Source: Opisthorchis felineus (lineage: Eukaryota; Platyhelminthes; Trematoda; Opisthorchiida; Opisthorchiidae). Taken from it: a stretch of 64,000 nt of DNA. How positions within the stretch are numbered: position 1 is the first letter of the stretch; each line of letters starts with the position of its first letter. The translations under genes and the position numbers were made by a program. This document shows positions 1-12,129 of the stretch, piece after piece. The notes below the pieces were generated by a model that saw only the letters and a program-made list of their open reading frames with translations, searched no databases and was not told the DNA's origin. The stretch lies in assembly GCA_004794785.1 (NCBI GenBank), contig SJOL01006410.1:290943-354942 (forward strand), in the 5' to 3' direction.

Positions 1-205
1 TTGTTGTCAGTTTCTATCCAGATTCCTGAATGAGGGTCTGGAGGTGTAGGCACCTCGGCATGATTGTAGTAAGCTAGCACAAAGTCCCTTCCCCTCCACC
101 TTTTTTCTTTTCTTCACAATAAGGCTTTCAAATAAATCATGGTTGTACGGTAGCGAAGCATCAGTGTTGAACACTGATGTCATGCTGTCGATGATGATAA
201 TGCCG
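1..205 (+). mobile_element. RTE LINE 3' end with trinucleotide tail
   Basis: This is the 3' terminus of an RTE-type LINE. The block GGAGGTGTAGGCACCTC near position 40-56 recurs in the 3' part of the RTE copy at about 59,063. The rest of the sequence recurs in reverse orientation at 23,775-23,990. Near the end lies the palindrome ATCAGTGTTGAACACTGAT, followed by an ATG/GAT-rich tail at about 190-202. No coding capacity is left. The same tail is also found near 19.4, 37.4 and 41.3 kb. Confidence 0.75.
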
Positions 206-350
206 GGCCCTTCATGGTTAACCTAGCGATCCTGCTCAAAAGTATTTAGAATGAAGAAAAAAATCCAACAGAATGCAGCGCCTCGACAATGGTTCCCATA
301 TTCAAAAGGGGTGCAAGAACGTGTGAAAACCAGCAGGGCATCAAGAAAGC
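206..350 (+). mobile_element. Short RTE reverse-transcriptase fragment
   Basis: Positions about 245-350 are a diverged second copy of the segment at 1,480-1,580. The encoded peptide around 289-345 (VPIFKRGARTCENQQGI) corresponds to the RTE reverse-transcriptase motif of the type 'VPIFKKG...CDNHRGIS'. It sits directly behind the tail of the preceding RTE copy, so it belongs to a separate, heavily truncated insertion. From 351 to 657 I recognise nothing. Confidence 0.55.
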
Positions 351-657
351 CATAACAGCTGCTGTCTCGCAGTTGAGACTTATAAGTCAGAAGCTAGGGC
401 AGAGTCACCGATCAAAACTCTACCCCAATTGCTTCTGGGTTAGACTTTTGAGTCAAAGGTTCAAGGTGAGGTACTCCAAAAATCTGTTCTTCAGTGTGGG
501 CAACGAGGAAGTATCATTCAACTTTGCGGCTCTCCGTTTACTGACTCCTCCCCACACGTCCTTCGCCCAATTCCCCCTGATTCATTTAGTTGTCAATTAA
601 CTTATCGTTGCTCTGTATCTAGGCTTCCGTCTGTTAAAATAAATAAAAACAAACCCT

Positions 658-1960
658 ATGAAATTCAAGGGACCTGTTTCACGTTACCGCTTTCAACGTC
701 CGTATTGTGTCAAATTGGATTCCGATGACGGCATTGTGTGGGCACGCATCTCTATGTGCTTCCCCTCTGGAACGCGCCGGTTGATGCGAAGGCACTCATT
801 CCACCACCTGCAAAGCGTCTCTGTAGCTCAACAATATTCAGTTAAGTTGGCTGAGAAGGTCCAAAAACTCGATGGGAACGACGGTAATTTGGATGACGAC
901 TGGAGAAAGGTGAAAGAGGCCATGAGAATAGCTCATGAGAACGTCTACCTAAGGTCCCTCGCACACCTCAATGAATACGGGATCTCGTCACGATTAGCTG
1001 ACTGAATCCAGGAAAACCACACCAGCAACAAACAACTGTGATGTTGCGCGCAGACCACTCAAAAACCTAATAAAAAACAGAGGATTGACAGAGAGAGCTG
1101 GTGTGTCGCAAAAGCCCGGGAAATTGATAAGGCATTTGGAAAGTTGAACAATCGCAACCTGTTCCAGATAATCAGATCACCTGGTCCGAGGGGTTGGATG
1201 TTAGTGAAACAATCCCCGAGAAGGATGGGGCCTCAATTCATCCACAGAAACGATGGGTTGAACACTCTGAATCAGCTGGGTGCCATCAACTCATCCTCTG
1301 GAAGGACTAACTGAGCCCGAGCGGGATTTCGTCAACAGTGCGCCATCGACGACGGAAGTCCAGCTTGCAATCTCATTGTTTCGGCGCAACAAAGCACACA
1401 GACTAGATGGTTTGCACCCAGCAATCTTCAAAGGTGGCGAGTCCGTTATGGTTAGCCCAGCGATCCTACTCCAAAATATCTAGAATGAAGAAAAATTTCC
1501 AACATAATGGAGCGCCTCGGCGGTCATTCCTGTGTTCACAAAGGGTGCAAGAACATCGTGCGAAAACCACCGGGGCATCGGCCAAGTGTCTGTGGGTCCC
1601 AAAGTGTTTTCCGGCGTTATTCTACGTACGTTGATCTGTCATCAGAAGGGTCTGATTTGTAAGAATCAAGCTAGTTTGGGCCCTGACCAAGGTTGCATCG
1701 ATCATACCATCACCTTGCGACAAGTGTTGGGACTGTTCCACTTCTTCCGACGACCAACATTGATAGTCTTTCGCGACCTCATACATGTTTTTCACTCACT
1801 CGATCCTCCGAAACTGTGGCAGAGCGGAGCTTCTGAATTCTCGTCTCTTATAAGTGTTCTCTATGCCTCCACCCATGGACGCGTACATGTCTAAGACTAA
1901 TTCTCTCCTGAGTTCACCACATCCAGTGGTGTCAGGCTAAGACGCTCTCCATCGTTCTCT
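658..1960 (+). pseudogene. RTE-type LINE, linker and reverse-transcriptase remnant
   Basis: This is a decayed copy of the region between endonuclease and reverse transcriptase plus the first RT blocks of an RTE LINE. Peptide matches in order are: a linker part (RSPGPRG at about 1,177-1,197), the pre-RT block (LTEPERDFVNSAPSTTEVQLA at about 1,304-1,366, ending in a degenerate LDGLHPAIFK), the VFTKGARTSCENHRGI block at 1,535-1,583, and CIDHTITLRQVL at about 1,694-1,729. The frame shifts several times and the catalytic FADD block is missing. It cannot encode an active enzyme. Confidence 0.75.
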
Positions 1961-2689
1961 CACTTAAAATTCGTGATCGACGTGCTGCTTGAGTCTTTTT
2001 TTACCTTTTTCTAACTACTAGGGGATCGAAATACTACTGGGGCGTTTGCTTACGAACATTTAGCCCGCCGATGATATTCATCTCCCCGGATGAGACCCTT
2101 AAGAAATGCAAACTAATTGAAATAACCTGAATAATTCTGTTGCATAGTTCGGTATGTGTTTCGCGCTTAGAAAGTACAAACTGCTGCTGAAAAATTGGGT
2201 TCGGTCAAACCCGGACCTCGTGCTTGAGGTGCGCCGGTCGATGTAGCAGATAAGTTCGTTTGCCTTGGCAGCTGCACAAGTTCCGGTGGAATGACGAAAG
2301 ACGAGATCACTTCCCGAATTAAGAAGACCAGGCTAGTGTTTGCAAACCCCCAAAGATTGTGGCGCCGACGTGAAATCAGCCTGACTGTCAAGGGTAGAGG
2401 GTGCAGTGCAAAAATAATCGCAGTCCTATCTCCCGAACAACCAGCTCCCCTGTGCTACCGTACCGAATGACCCACCAAGATTTCCGTGTTCTAAAGCATC
2501 ATCGCAAGAACAGATGACTGTTGCTAGTACGAGGTCTTCACGCTTCTTTGGTGGGTTTGCTCGACCCTCGTTATGAATGCCCTACAGCAAAATTGTGGAA
2601 AGGGCACTTCCAAAAAGTATTCGGATCTACCACTGGTCTGAGGAACACCCTATCAAAGTTAAGTGCGCTATCTTGCATCAGCGCTGTGG
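1961..2689. other. Unassigned stretch
   Basis: No convincing gene, RNA or repeat was recognised on either strand. The open frames present are short and have no recognisable motif. Confidence 0.5.
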
Positions 2690-2960
2690 CCCCCGAGTGT
2701 CCCAAAGCAGCAGTCACCGATTCGAGTGTTGTGGCTTGCTTACAGTGGTGCAATTTCCGTGTCGGTCCCTGGCCTCCTGTTTCGCCCACCATGGTAGGCA
2801 CGGTAGCTTGATACAGGGGACAAAGGAGGATTATTACAGCTGTATTTTTAGGGTTATCACAGAATATTCCACGCGCCCTACAATCTTCGTGGGGAGAGAG
2901 GCGTCGAGCTGTAAACACTCGATCCAGATTGGCTGAAATTCTGACCAATCAGAACATTAG
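2690..2960 (+). repeat. Dispersed repeat copy 1 (possible LTR fragment)
   Basis: This stretch aligns by eye with 12,130-12,430 in the same orientation. Shared blocks include CTTCCTGTTCCGCCCAC versus CCTCCTGTTTCGCCCAC, GGTAGCTTGA, GGGGTTATCAGAGAATGTTCCAC versus its near copy at about 2,851, and the paired GATTGGCTGAAA / GACCAATCAG segment. It lies upstream of the gypsy pol remnant, so an LTR origin is possible but not shown. Confidence 0.55.
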
Positions 2961-3344
2961 TTCATTTAGTCCGTAGCCCGCAAGTGACAAATCCGTTTGC
3001 TGGAAGTGATGTTTGGTTACCAGGAGCAGCTGGCCTCTGGACAGAAAGCCAATGGCATTCCACTTCGAGCTCTCGCTGACTCCTGACTAAAGAATCTTGC
3101 TGCGACGGTGGACGATATCGTCCTGTAAAGCGATTCGGAACCAGCAAACGCCGTCCAGCTGAAAGCAGTACTGAAGAGTATTCGGGGAGAGGGGCTGCGG
3201 ACAAATGTTCCCAAGACACGGTACTCTTGACGTTCGGAGACACCGCTCGGGTAAAATTTGGGTCATGTAGAGGTTATCCGGAAACCACCCGAAAAACTGG
3301 CAAAAATCAGAAATCGTGCAGTCCCTAAATCAAGGCTGTCGCAA

Positions 3345-4835
3345 CGGTAGTTTCTAGAACGAGCAGCATACTACGGCCGGTTTGTCAAGAATGCCAGCAC
3401 GGTCGGAGAGGTGTTTACTGTTGCAACGGACGCTAGTTACTGCGGTGTCGGTGCAGTCCTAAAGCAGACGAATGGGGTAAACGAATATGCTAGTCGTGTC
3501 CTGACAAACGCTTAGAAGTACCCAACTGTTGTGAAAGAATGTTTAGCGGCCGTATGGGCCCTGGATAAGTGAAGGCCATACTCGCTGGAACAACGATTTC
3601 ATGTCGGGACCGATCATAAACCCCATGAGTGGATTAGAGCCACCAGAGATCCTCGCGGAGAGCTCCCGCGCTATGCGCTCCGGTTACAAGAGTACGACTC
3701 CACGATCCGGCACGTGTCAGAGAAGGAGAACCATCGACCTAAGACCATAGGCTGGAGATGATGCTCCGAAGATTATGATTGGCGCCAATAATCTCGTCGT
3801 CGAACTGGATCCCTGAAGGTTAATGCAATTACAGCGGCAGGATATTGTATTAAGGAACGCTGCAGCCACCTTTTTGGATGGAAGAAGTGTTGAGAACGGG
3901 AATTGTGACAATAAATTGGAGACGTAACGGAGTCACTTCGATAAGCTGAGTCTGAGTGAAGCCGGCATAATATCCTGGAACGCCACCGTGATACCTCGCG
4001 TTTTGAGACGGAAGCTGACTGTCGAATGCCAAGAGATGGCACACAGGGTGCAGAGGGCTTGGAGGAGAAGTGAGGTAATGAATTACGTGGTGGCCTGTTA
4101 GCGGTGCTAGTTGATGAGAGGAGATACGACAGCGAACCCATCCCTGTATCGGTGGTCGGCGGGTCATGGTTCGTTGGAGTCAAGGGCCCCTTTCCGGTGA
4201 CAGCAGGTGGAAATCGGTGTATCGTAATTGTGGCGGAACACCCGTCGCGGTTGGTTGAGGTGGCAGCTGTATCAAATCAACGAGCGACGAAGATCAGTGG
4301 TTGGTCATGTATCACATCGTGGCCAACCACGGGGTACCAAAAATAATCCTAACCGGTCAGGAGCCGCGCTTTGAGAGTGAAGAGTTCAGGAGTTTTCCGG
4401 AGGAGCTGGGGATCAAACGGCTAAGCACGACAACCTACCACCCGCAAACAAGCCGAGCGCAATGACTGAACGATCAAAAAGTGACTGTTGGCCAAATAAG
4501 GTGATTTGGAATTTAACGTGCCGTTAGTTTTGTAAGCATATCGTGCGTCGATCCAGCAAACCGCAGGCAGGTCCCCGTTCATGCTGAAGTACAGTCGACA
4601 TCCGCGCCTTCCGAATGATCCGGAATTTAGATTGTGGCTGACAACAGGCCTGTCTCAGGAGGAGCTGGGAGAGGAAACTAGTGCTCGAGAAAACTTGACC
4701 GCCGTTCAGGAAGGGACTAGACAGAACACGGCCGGTAGAAATGGACGACCATTCTCCATAGGCGCGAAAGTCAAATGGAAGGTTCATCAGAATCCCGGAG
4801 AGAGTGGACTGAGGTCGCGGAAGCTGGACAGGTGA
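3345..4835 (+). pseudogene. Ty3/gypsy LTR retrotransposon pol remnant (RNase H and integrase)
   Basis: The sequence begins with a YYGRFVKNAS-like end of the reverse transcriptase, then jumps to RNase H (FTVATDASYCGVGAVLKQTN at about 3,415-3,475, a typical TDAS block). The RNase H frame continues through EYASRVL, KECLAAVWALDK and a TDHKP block, with in-frame stops at 3,513-3,515 and 3,570-3,572. Integrase core follows at about 4,180-4,460, with GPFPVTAGGNRCIVIV, a degenerate DQG block (GQEPRFESEEF) and LGIKRLSTTTYHPQT. Protease and gag were not found, and most of the RT is deleted. This is a dead gypsy copy. Confidence 0.85.
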
Positions 4836-6890
4836 AAAGGCCCGTTTGTCACCACCGATAGTCTGGAAAACGTTTATCCAGTTCGGGATGGTCACTGATC
4901 GAAAAGACCAAATGGTACTCAACTTCGGAGGTTGCATGGTACACTCGAGGAGCTGCCGAATAGATCAGCTGTCGGGGCCGACCTTACGGAGGCAAATGGA
5001 AATTGGTAGCATGCATGCGACCTTTGAAGGGGGGATGTGTATAACGGCGTATACTACTGATGAGGCATGCGGGTATTCTGCGATCGTGTCGAAGCTCCAC
5101 CCTACATCAAATGACAGGTGAAGTTTATTACGGTACATGCGTAACCGCTTTGCAGTGTTCGTTTACAATTGTGTAATAGTCAACCAGTATCCATGAAGGG
5201 TCATGGAGACGGGTGAGAATCTTCAGTTTTAAAAACTGTATGCATAGGAGACGTTTATTTTCCGGTCCAGTAGCTTATAACTGCTTGGTTGGTGTTTGCT
5301 AATAACTACGCGGTGAAGGGTCTTCCTCCTTTCAGCAGCAACAGAGTGAGGCTTTTCTCCGACAGATGGTGTACATGAGAATAATGCAGAAGTTCAGTCA
5401 TCTCGGTTGAGTTTAGCAAGAACTGCAACATCAGATTCACCAGTTTTGAGTATCGGACGTATGGTCGGATCGAAAGTTTCCCCAGATGCATTCACCAACT
5501 GCTTTTTGATACTGTTAAACACTTTGATACCGGACTCATGGACTGGAAAGATTGTGCAGTGAGTGATTGGGCAGATTTAAACAGTGAACCGACCCCATCC
5601 AATGAGAATAGAACGCGAACAAACCAACCACAGGTCGATGAGATTTCATATCCTTCCGAACGACAGTTCTTGAAAGACTGAAATATTCGGGTCTTGTCTG
5701 ATGATGACTTCCATAATTGTATGGCCAAGGAGACTGAGTATAGCAGTGAAAATTGTTTTCACGAACTTTGTTACAGATCGACTTGCCTAATCAGCTTCAC
5801 TTTAGGCAGCCATATTTTGGTGCGGTGTAAGAATGAGGCACCGGGTAGTAGAACCGCGCAACTAACCAAATACAACTGCAGCCTCGGGCTAGAATTTCAA
5901 ATTTCTCGAAGCTCGGGCGCGTACTCCCCTGGTCACTCGACGTACTGCCAGAGCTCAGGCATAGAAAGGCGTCTGCGCAAATAGAGAAGCTTAGTGGATC
6001 CCAAAAGCTAACAAATTGAAAAAGGCGAGAAGCGTCGAAAGTTTGGGTTAGGTATTCCAGCTGATAAGCGAAACGGGTCAAAAGAAGCTTTCGGTGAACA
6101 AAATGGTCACAGATAAAAACGGCTATCCGTGTGAAAGAGCAGTGCCTGGATCATTGGGCTGAACAGTTTCAAGAGCGATCCGACCGCCTGCCCGCAAATG
6201 CACCGTCTGATACACAAACGGCAACGTATTCTTGGACGGTGAATATGGAATATGAATACAAATGTACGAACACTCGCGGCTGGGCAGCGTAAGTTGGTCG
6301 TATACATGGACAATGGTTCAGAAAACTGTCAGTACGTTTGGGAGGTAAGAAAACTATCTATAAAACGGGCATTGGGTGAAGTTGACACAAATGGAATGCA
6401 CCTGCAGTCTTTAGGCGTAGGTGCCATGCAGCAGCTCGTGTCACGTGGCAAATTGGAATGCGCCATCAGGCCCGTCTAAATCATAATCTCAAAAAAGACT
6501 ACCGAGTAAAATGCAGTGAAAACGTAATATAAAAATGGACCCCAAGAGATATCGACATGGTGGAGAAGATAACGAGCTTGACTGCCAACTAAGGGATTCA
6601 GATTTCGGTACAATGTGGTCCCTTTTTTCTTTTAGGAGCAGACACTCACAAATATGTAGGGTTTATACGAATTTGCAAGCGAAGACACACAGGTAACAAA
6701 AATGTGAAATAAGTGGATCCGGTTCAGGCAGACCATATGGGGAAGAAAGAACCCCAGTAACGAGCAGCAAGGAAGCAAACCAGCGTTATAATATACAAGC
6801 ATGAATTACGCTGCTTACGAGTAGTCAGAACAAATTGGAAAATTAACCGCGGATCGCCGCTGATTCACAGGAGGAGTCAGCACCCCTCAA
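4836..6890. other. Unassigned stretch downstream of gypsy remnant
   Basis: This may include the 3' part of the gypsy element, but no LTR boundaries were recognised. Short open frames such as 5,694-5,984 (+) and 5,797-6,081 (-) show no motif I recognise and overlap each other on opposite strands. Confidence 0.4.
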
Positions 6891-6899
6891 GCAAAAACT

Positions 6900-7900
6900 G
6901 GTTGCTAGATCTGACGAACTCCCACCCGCTCATTCTAAAGGCGGAGGTGAGATCCACAATTGCTGTTTGATTCAATTATTTGCAACTGTCTTGAAGGAAG
7001 TACCCATCCGAATAAACCGGGTAGAGTCGATCGAAGGGCTCAATTTCACAACGGGTGCCCACTGTGAAGGCGGAGGAATTAGTTTAATGCCTATTATGTC
7101 TAGGCGTTTTGCAGTGCTTATTTTATGAGAGCAATTATTTTGAGAAAGTAACTGAACGTGTGACCCGAGAGCAGCAAGTAGAATTTTGGCCGGAAAGGAG
7201 CTGCGTGAATCACATCGTTACACCCTGCCAAGTGTTGGAGCAACCGCTCATGTACAAACGCCTCACAATTCTGGTGATCATCGACTCCAAGGCTGCGTTC
7301 AGTTTTGTCGAACGGTTCGTTTTCTTCAACAAGCGCAACAGGGTATATCCAAAACGTTCATGAATGTCATGCGCTGTTTGTATTCACACACTTTCAGGCA
7401 CTTGAGCGATGTGAGGCTCCCTAAAAGCTTTCCTACAAGCAGTGGTGTCCGACCATGGCGTCCACTGTCTCTATTCTGATTTAATTCCACCATTGATGAG
7501 GTAGTGTGGCGTCTCCAAAAACCAAGCGTTCATATCTCTCCAATTGAGAACGTTTCAATCTGGAGTGTGAGAGGACATTGTTCTCGTTTTTCAAAAGGCA
7601 CAGAAAGAGCCGGTATTACTAAAAAACTAGATCAAGATAGACTAGTCATTCAGAATGTGCGTAGCATCCACAAAGTGCAAATTCATGCTATGAGACTTAA
7701 GGTCCTTGAACTTGCCTCCAAAGATTCGAAGGATGACACCGGAAGTTGTAGAACATTGTATTTATCCCGGAAGTTGACTTTGCTCCGACGACACAAGCAA
7801 CAAAAAGGTGTAACGATGCCCTTTATGTTATCAGCGTGGGGCAATAATCTCCCCAGCAAGAGGACTCAACTAAAAATGCTTCTGAAAGTGCTTTGAATTG
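6900..7900 (+). pseudogene. RTE LINE reverse-transcriptase fragment
   Basis: The segment 7,150-7,500 encodes REQQVEFWPERSCVNHIVT, KRLTILVIIDSKAAFSFVER and a SGVRPW block. These correspond to the RTE RT blocks 'REQQAGFRPGRGCIDHI', 'FLDLKAAFDSVDR' and 'SGVRQG'. A weaker continuation runs to about 7,730 (a diverged 'ILVFQKEQE'-like part at about 7,590). Frameshifts and loss of the FADD aspartates make it non-functional. Confidence 0.7.
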
Positions 7901-8009
7901 GGTACCAGATGGAATATGGACAATCGTTAGGGGAAAGTTATTCCGCGCACCAAATACCTGAAATAAGAAAAAATGTTGCCCGTAACGGTGTGCGCTCTGA
8001 GCATGAAAA

Positions 8010-10050
8010 TCTACCCACCATGACCCCGCCGTGTGTTAATTGGGTCAACAGTGAAGAACCCGTTGGCCAACCCTCGTTCAAACAGGGCATAAGAAAATGG
8101 TAGGTCTCCTCGGAGGCGACGATACTCCAGGGGAATTATGCCAAGCACCGCCAGACGCGTTTCAAAATCAGCAGATTTAAAGCCGGCAAGCATTTTCGTG
8201 GCAGGTCGTTTGACACGCTCAATAAGGGCTAAGTCCTTCCTGCGTCCTGAGTAGACAACTTGGTTGACAAATTCAAGACGCGGTCCAACGTGGGCCCCAT
8301 AGGTTTAATTGGACGTCCATGCGAGTAATACATGAGGTTCGCCGAATCCCCCGTAGAACGGCAAATGCATTTTGTGCAACTTTTTCATGGTGCATTGAGA
8401 AGGACATGCTTGAAGAGAGTCAGATACCTAAACCCTTTTTGGTATATATCCTCGTAATGCACTCTAGTCCATTCTCGCTCTGCAAGACAAAGTCGTTCGC
8501 TGAGCCCCCTTCGAATGACGCACTTTAGGTTATTCAGGGGAGGGTGCCGGTCCGGTAAACACTGCTTCCCGGCGCCTACATACATTTGGAGAACACTGGC
8601 ATTTGAACCCCAGGATTTCAAGTCGTTTGCACAAAGTAGACATTGACTTGAAAGAACATATGGAAGTTCGTTGAGGTGGATCAGAAACAGAGGTGGTCCC
8701 AAAACAGAACCTTCAGGAACTCCAATGGGGTCCGGCGCCGAATAAGAGTAGCTCGAGCCTTCTTTCACTCGAAATGTTCTATCTGATAAGAACGCCTTAA
8801 TACAGCGTAGAATTTTTCCCGTGAATCTCGTAAGAACCGAGTTTGTGGAGCAGCAAGACGCTTGGGACCCGACAGAATACTTTTGAGAAGTAGAAAATAT
8901 GGCATCCGTTATGAGTCCTTCGTCCTTGGCGTTGGTTAAGCTGTCCGTGAATACGAGCATGTTCGTTGCACGGAGCGCGATGAGGCACAAAAGCATATGA
9001 CACACTGGGGAAAATACGACAAATGAGCGAGTCTAAAACTATCAGGAACTTGGGACTCTAACCGCATATTGCAAATCACAGCACACTGCATTTGCAAACG
9101 CAAGCAAGAGAGCTGGATTATGGTGTCCAAGAAGAAAGCCCCCAGTTGATGCGGAAGCGCTAATGTGGTTAAATCTGAAGTGGCTGCTAGTTATTGTGAG
9201 GACTGCAGAACTATTATTTCTTGCGAGCTACGGGGCGAGTACCCGAAAGATGAAAGGTAGTGAATTGAGAGGCATGGGTGGTGTATTTTATGAGAAAGGC
9301 CTTGTGAGACTGGTACTAGCAAGCTTAGACGTCAAGAAAACTTAATGAAGTAGCGAAGGGCTTAAAGGCAGTACGAGTGCAGCTATTGATGGAACACTCC
9401 AAACAAATACTTACCTGCTTTGCTGGTGTGAGCGACGTTTCCTTCAAGATCCTCGGATGGACCCCGTCCGGCCCCAACTCACTGAAGGTGTTTGTCTTGT
9501 GCAAGAGTTGACGAATGTTCTCCACAGAGAAGACCAAGTAGTGTTGAGGCTGTACGCAGTTACTATTTGACAACATTGGTTGCGATGTGCTAAGTGGTAG
9601 CTGGAAGAGATTTGTTCAAGGATTTTTATGAGGAACTGGTTATTTTCGGTGGAATCGAGTGGCAACCGTAGACCGCTCCGAGGAGGAGAGAATCAGTCCC
9701 AAGCAATTGGATTTGAATCCACAGCGCATCACAAAAAAGTGCGGGCGTAGTGTCGGAAGGGGCTGTCTGGATGGATCGGGCCGCATGTAAGAATAACGCA
9801 GCCCCACACGCCCGCTCGCGTTTCGAGTGAGCTCGGAAAATGGAGTGGGCGTCCATCGAGGTCTCCGCACCAGGGACATCTGGTGTATCGGCCAGGCCTC
9901 AGTAAGTGCAATTATGGACGGCTGTTTAGGGCAAGCTGAGTCTTTAATATCACGCAGTTTCTTGAAAAGATTGAGGCAGTTTTTGACTAAGCACTTCAAC
10001 ACTATGCTGCGTCCGAAGGTGAGGAGCTGAGAGGTGTGCTACGAGACAGG
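8010..10050 (-). pseudogene. CR1-type LINE (endonuclease plus reverse transcriptase), dead
   Basis: Reading on the minus strand from about 10,000, the remnants appear in the usual order. First comes an APE endonuclease part with IIALTEAWP and LLLGAVYGC (about 9,920-9,680). Then the RT entry block ELGPDGVHPRILKE (about 9,470-9,430), the thumb-side block KAFLSDRTFRV, and GVPEGSVLGPPLFLIHLNELP (about 8,730-8,660). The catalytic block reads CLLCANDLKSW, so the first aspartate of the expected ADD is asparagine (8,622-8,630). The CR1 C-terminal block [18 protein letters not shown], followed by [14 protein letters not shown], ends at about 8,010. Several frameshifts separate these parts. Confidence 0.85.
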
Positions 10051-12129
10051 TTAGGAGACTTAATAGCTGTACGCCGAGTTTGAGTCCACGGCTCCGAAAA
10101 GGCCACTGCGGCGTACTTGTCTGCTTCTTACGTTGGTTTTTCCGAAAACCGCCCTTCTCTTGCGCTGAGCTCCCCCTCTGGAGGGCGTAGTTTCCCCCCT
10201 CGTAGTCGGAAATTTCGATGACTGCTACTTTTAGATCGTACAGAGCTAACTTTTGGACGTTGTGGTTGAATAATTTGCGAAGAAAATGCGTCCGTTTGGT
10301 TTCTTGGTGCAGCGTGACCGGTAAAGTTCCTCTTTGAAGCACCGTCAGGTCGCCTGCGCGACGGATGGCACCATCAAAGGGTATTCCTATTGGTGGCACC
10401 CCCAAGAGGCTCGCTTTTGCAGACGACTGCACCTTGGATCTAGTCAACAGCTTTTCAATGGAGCTAGGTTTTCGTGGTTTATTCGACCGCAGTCGCCTTC
10501 TTTTTGTGATTGTATTGAGTCCGCGGACAGAGTGGTCAACTCGGTGTATGTAGGAATTTTCCGTACACTGTTTTCGGGTTTGTGGCTTTGGCTGTTGGGT
10601 TAATGAGTGGCGACTGTGTCCACAATTGAAGAGGCTGCTTCTGACGAAGTGGAGCTCGAGGCTGGCGGTGTCCCATTTCCTATTGGTTGTGGGGTGCTTA
10701 CAACAATCCCGACGTCAACGTCAACGCCGTGGTTGATCCCTCAGTGGGCTTCGCTGCCTGTCACAGTTCAGTTGACCCATTCCAGCTTAGGATTTGTGAA
10801 TTGGGTATGAAGTTCACCGCTGCGCCTTTGTCGTCCGGTAAGTAAACAAGCGATGGTAATTCCACGTAAGTTGGATGCTGCGCCCACGCGATGCTTGCTT
10901 CCCACGAGCATCGCTTTCGGTGGTAATCGAGGGGTCTTCGGTGGTTGAGTAGAAACTGCAATCCGGAGTCGCTGCCGGTAGCGTCGACTTGCTTTTAACC
11001 TACAACCACCATCGGATTGGTCATAAGTTTGGGGTCTGCTGAACTGTCATCAAGCGGAAGTTTGTCACGCGGCACACACCGTAATGGCCGAGTTTTCATC
11101 CCTCAACAGGGCGATCCTATGATATGCGCTTGATTGTTGGGTAGGCTTTTTGAATGCTGACAGCCAGTGCCAAGCTCCTCTGTACGACAGTTGGTGAAAT
11201 GGTGATTAGAAGCTCAAGTGTTCATTTGCTTCTCTTTACGCGTAACCCCTTTGCGTGAATAGATTCATTTTCAGGCTTTATGACGAACCCCCCAAGGAGT
11301 GACTGTGCTAGTTTTGTTGGTCAGCTTGTTCTGAAGAACGACCCCCAGATGATCAACCTGCTCTCCCCAATGTGCTTGTCCACTACAGACGCCATGGCGG
11401 CCCTGATTGTCGCAGCGGAGAGCTGGATAATCTCCTTCGCAGCCAACGTCCACAGAATGGATAGTGGTAGGTTCTCGTTTAGAGAGAAAATTTCGTTATC
11501 GACTTTCGCCCAGGCCGCTTTTTCTTTGCTTTTGTGTCTTCCAGAGCCTTGGAAAGAAGTATCGGTTTTTTATCGAGCATTCCGAATAAAAGAGCATTCG
11601 CACTGGCCGTTCCCACTCAGAAGCGAACATTTAGTTTCGTTTTTAACAGCTACCTTGTTCGTTGTGGAGTGCATCCCACCCCTAATTTGGAAGCAGTTGG
11701 CGCAGTCAAAAGGGTCAGGAGAGTAAGATGATTGTTTTATCTTGTCGACCTGCAAACCCGTACATCTAAAATTTCACCGGTCCTGGCGGGCGTGACATTG
11801 AATTTCACGTCTAACATTCGATGGATATCCATTGCGTCCGCATCTGCTCTGGTCCACCGATAGCAGCTTGCAGTAACCCGGCCCAGGGTTGAAAGTAGGT
11901 GCACCGAAGAAATGGAGTGCAATCTGACAGGGGTCTTCACCTACAAGCAATGTTAGAGTGGAAACTTCAAAACACTGACACTTACTGGCCTTGTAAATAG
12001 ATTAAACGGCGCAAGAATTAATTCACAAATTTGAATGAGCAAAAAGAAAACCAATTTCGAACGTACCGCGCGGTTTGCGCAGGATACTCGATTATGGGAG
12101 ACACATACTCTTGGGAATGAAGTCTGGTT
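10051..12129. other. Unassigned repeat-like stretch
   Basis: No gene could be assembled. Two weak hints are recorded. On the plus strand at 10,365-10,475 the frame contains KRLAFADDCTLDL, reminiscent of an RT FADD block, but without flanking RT motifs. On the minus strand at 10,761-10,961 the frame contains DDKGAAVNFIPNSQ, reminiscent of a retropepsin D-T/S-G-A block with a lysine where T/S is needed. Both may be remnants of retroelements. Confidence 0.3.

Noticed and set aside
10365..10553. Plus-strand frame with AFADDCTLDL
   Set aside because: FADD alone is not enough. No other RT block lies in the expected positions on that strand.
10761..10961. Minus-strand retropepsin-like DDKGAAVNFIP
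   Set aside because: The catalytic D-T/S-G reads D-K-G, and no adjacent gag or RT was found. It is too weak to call.
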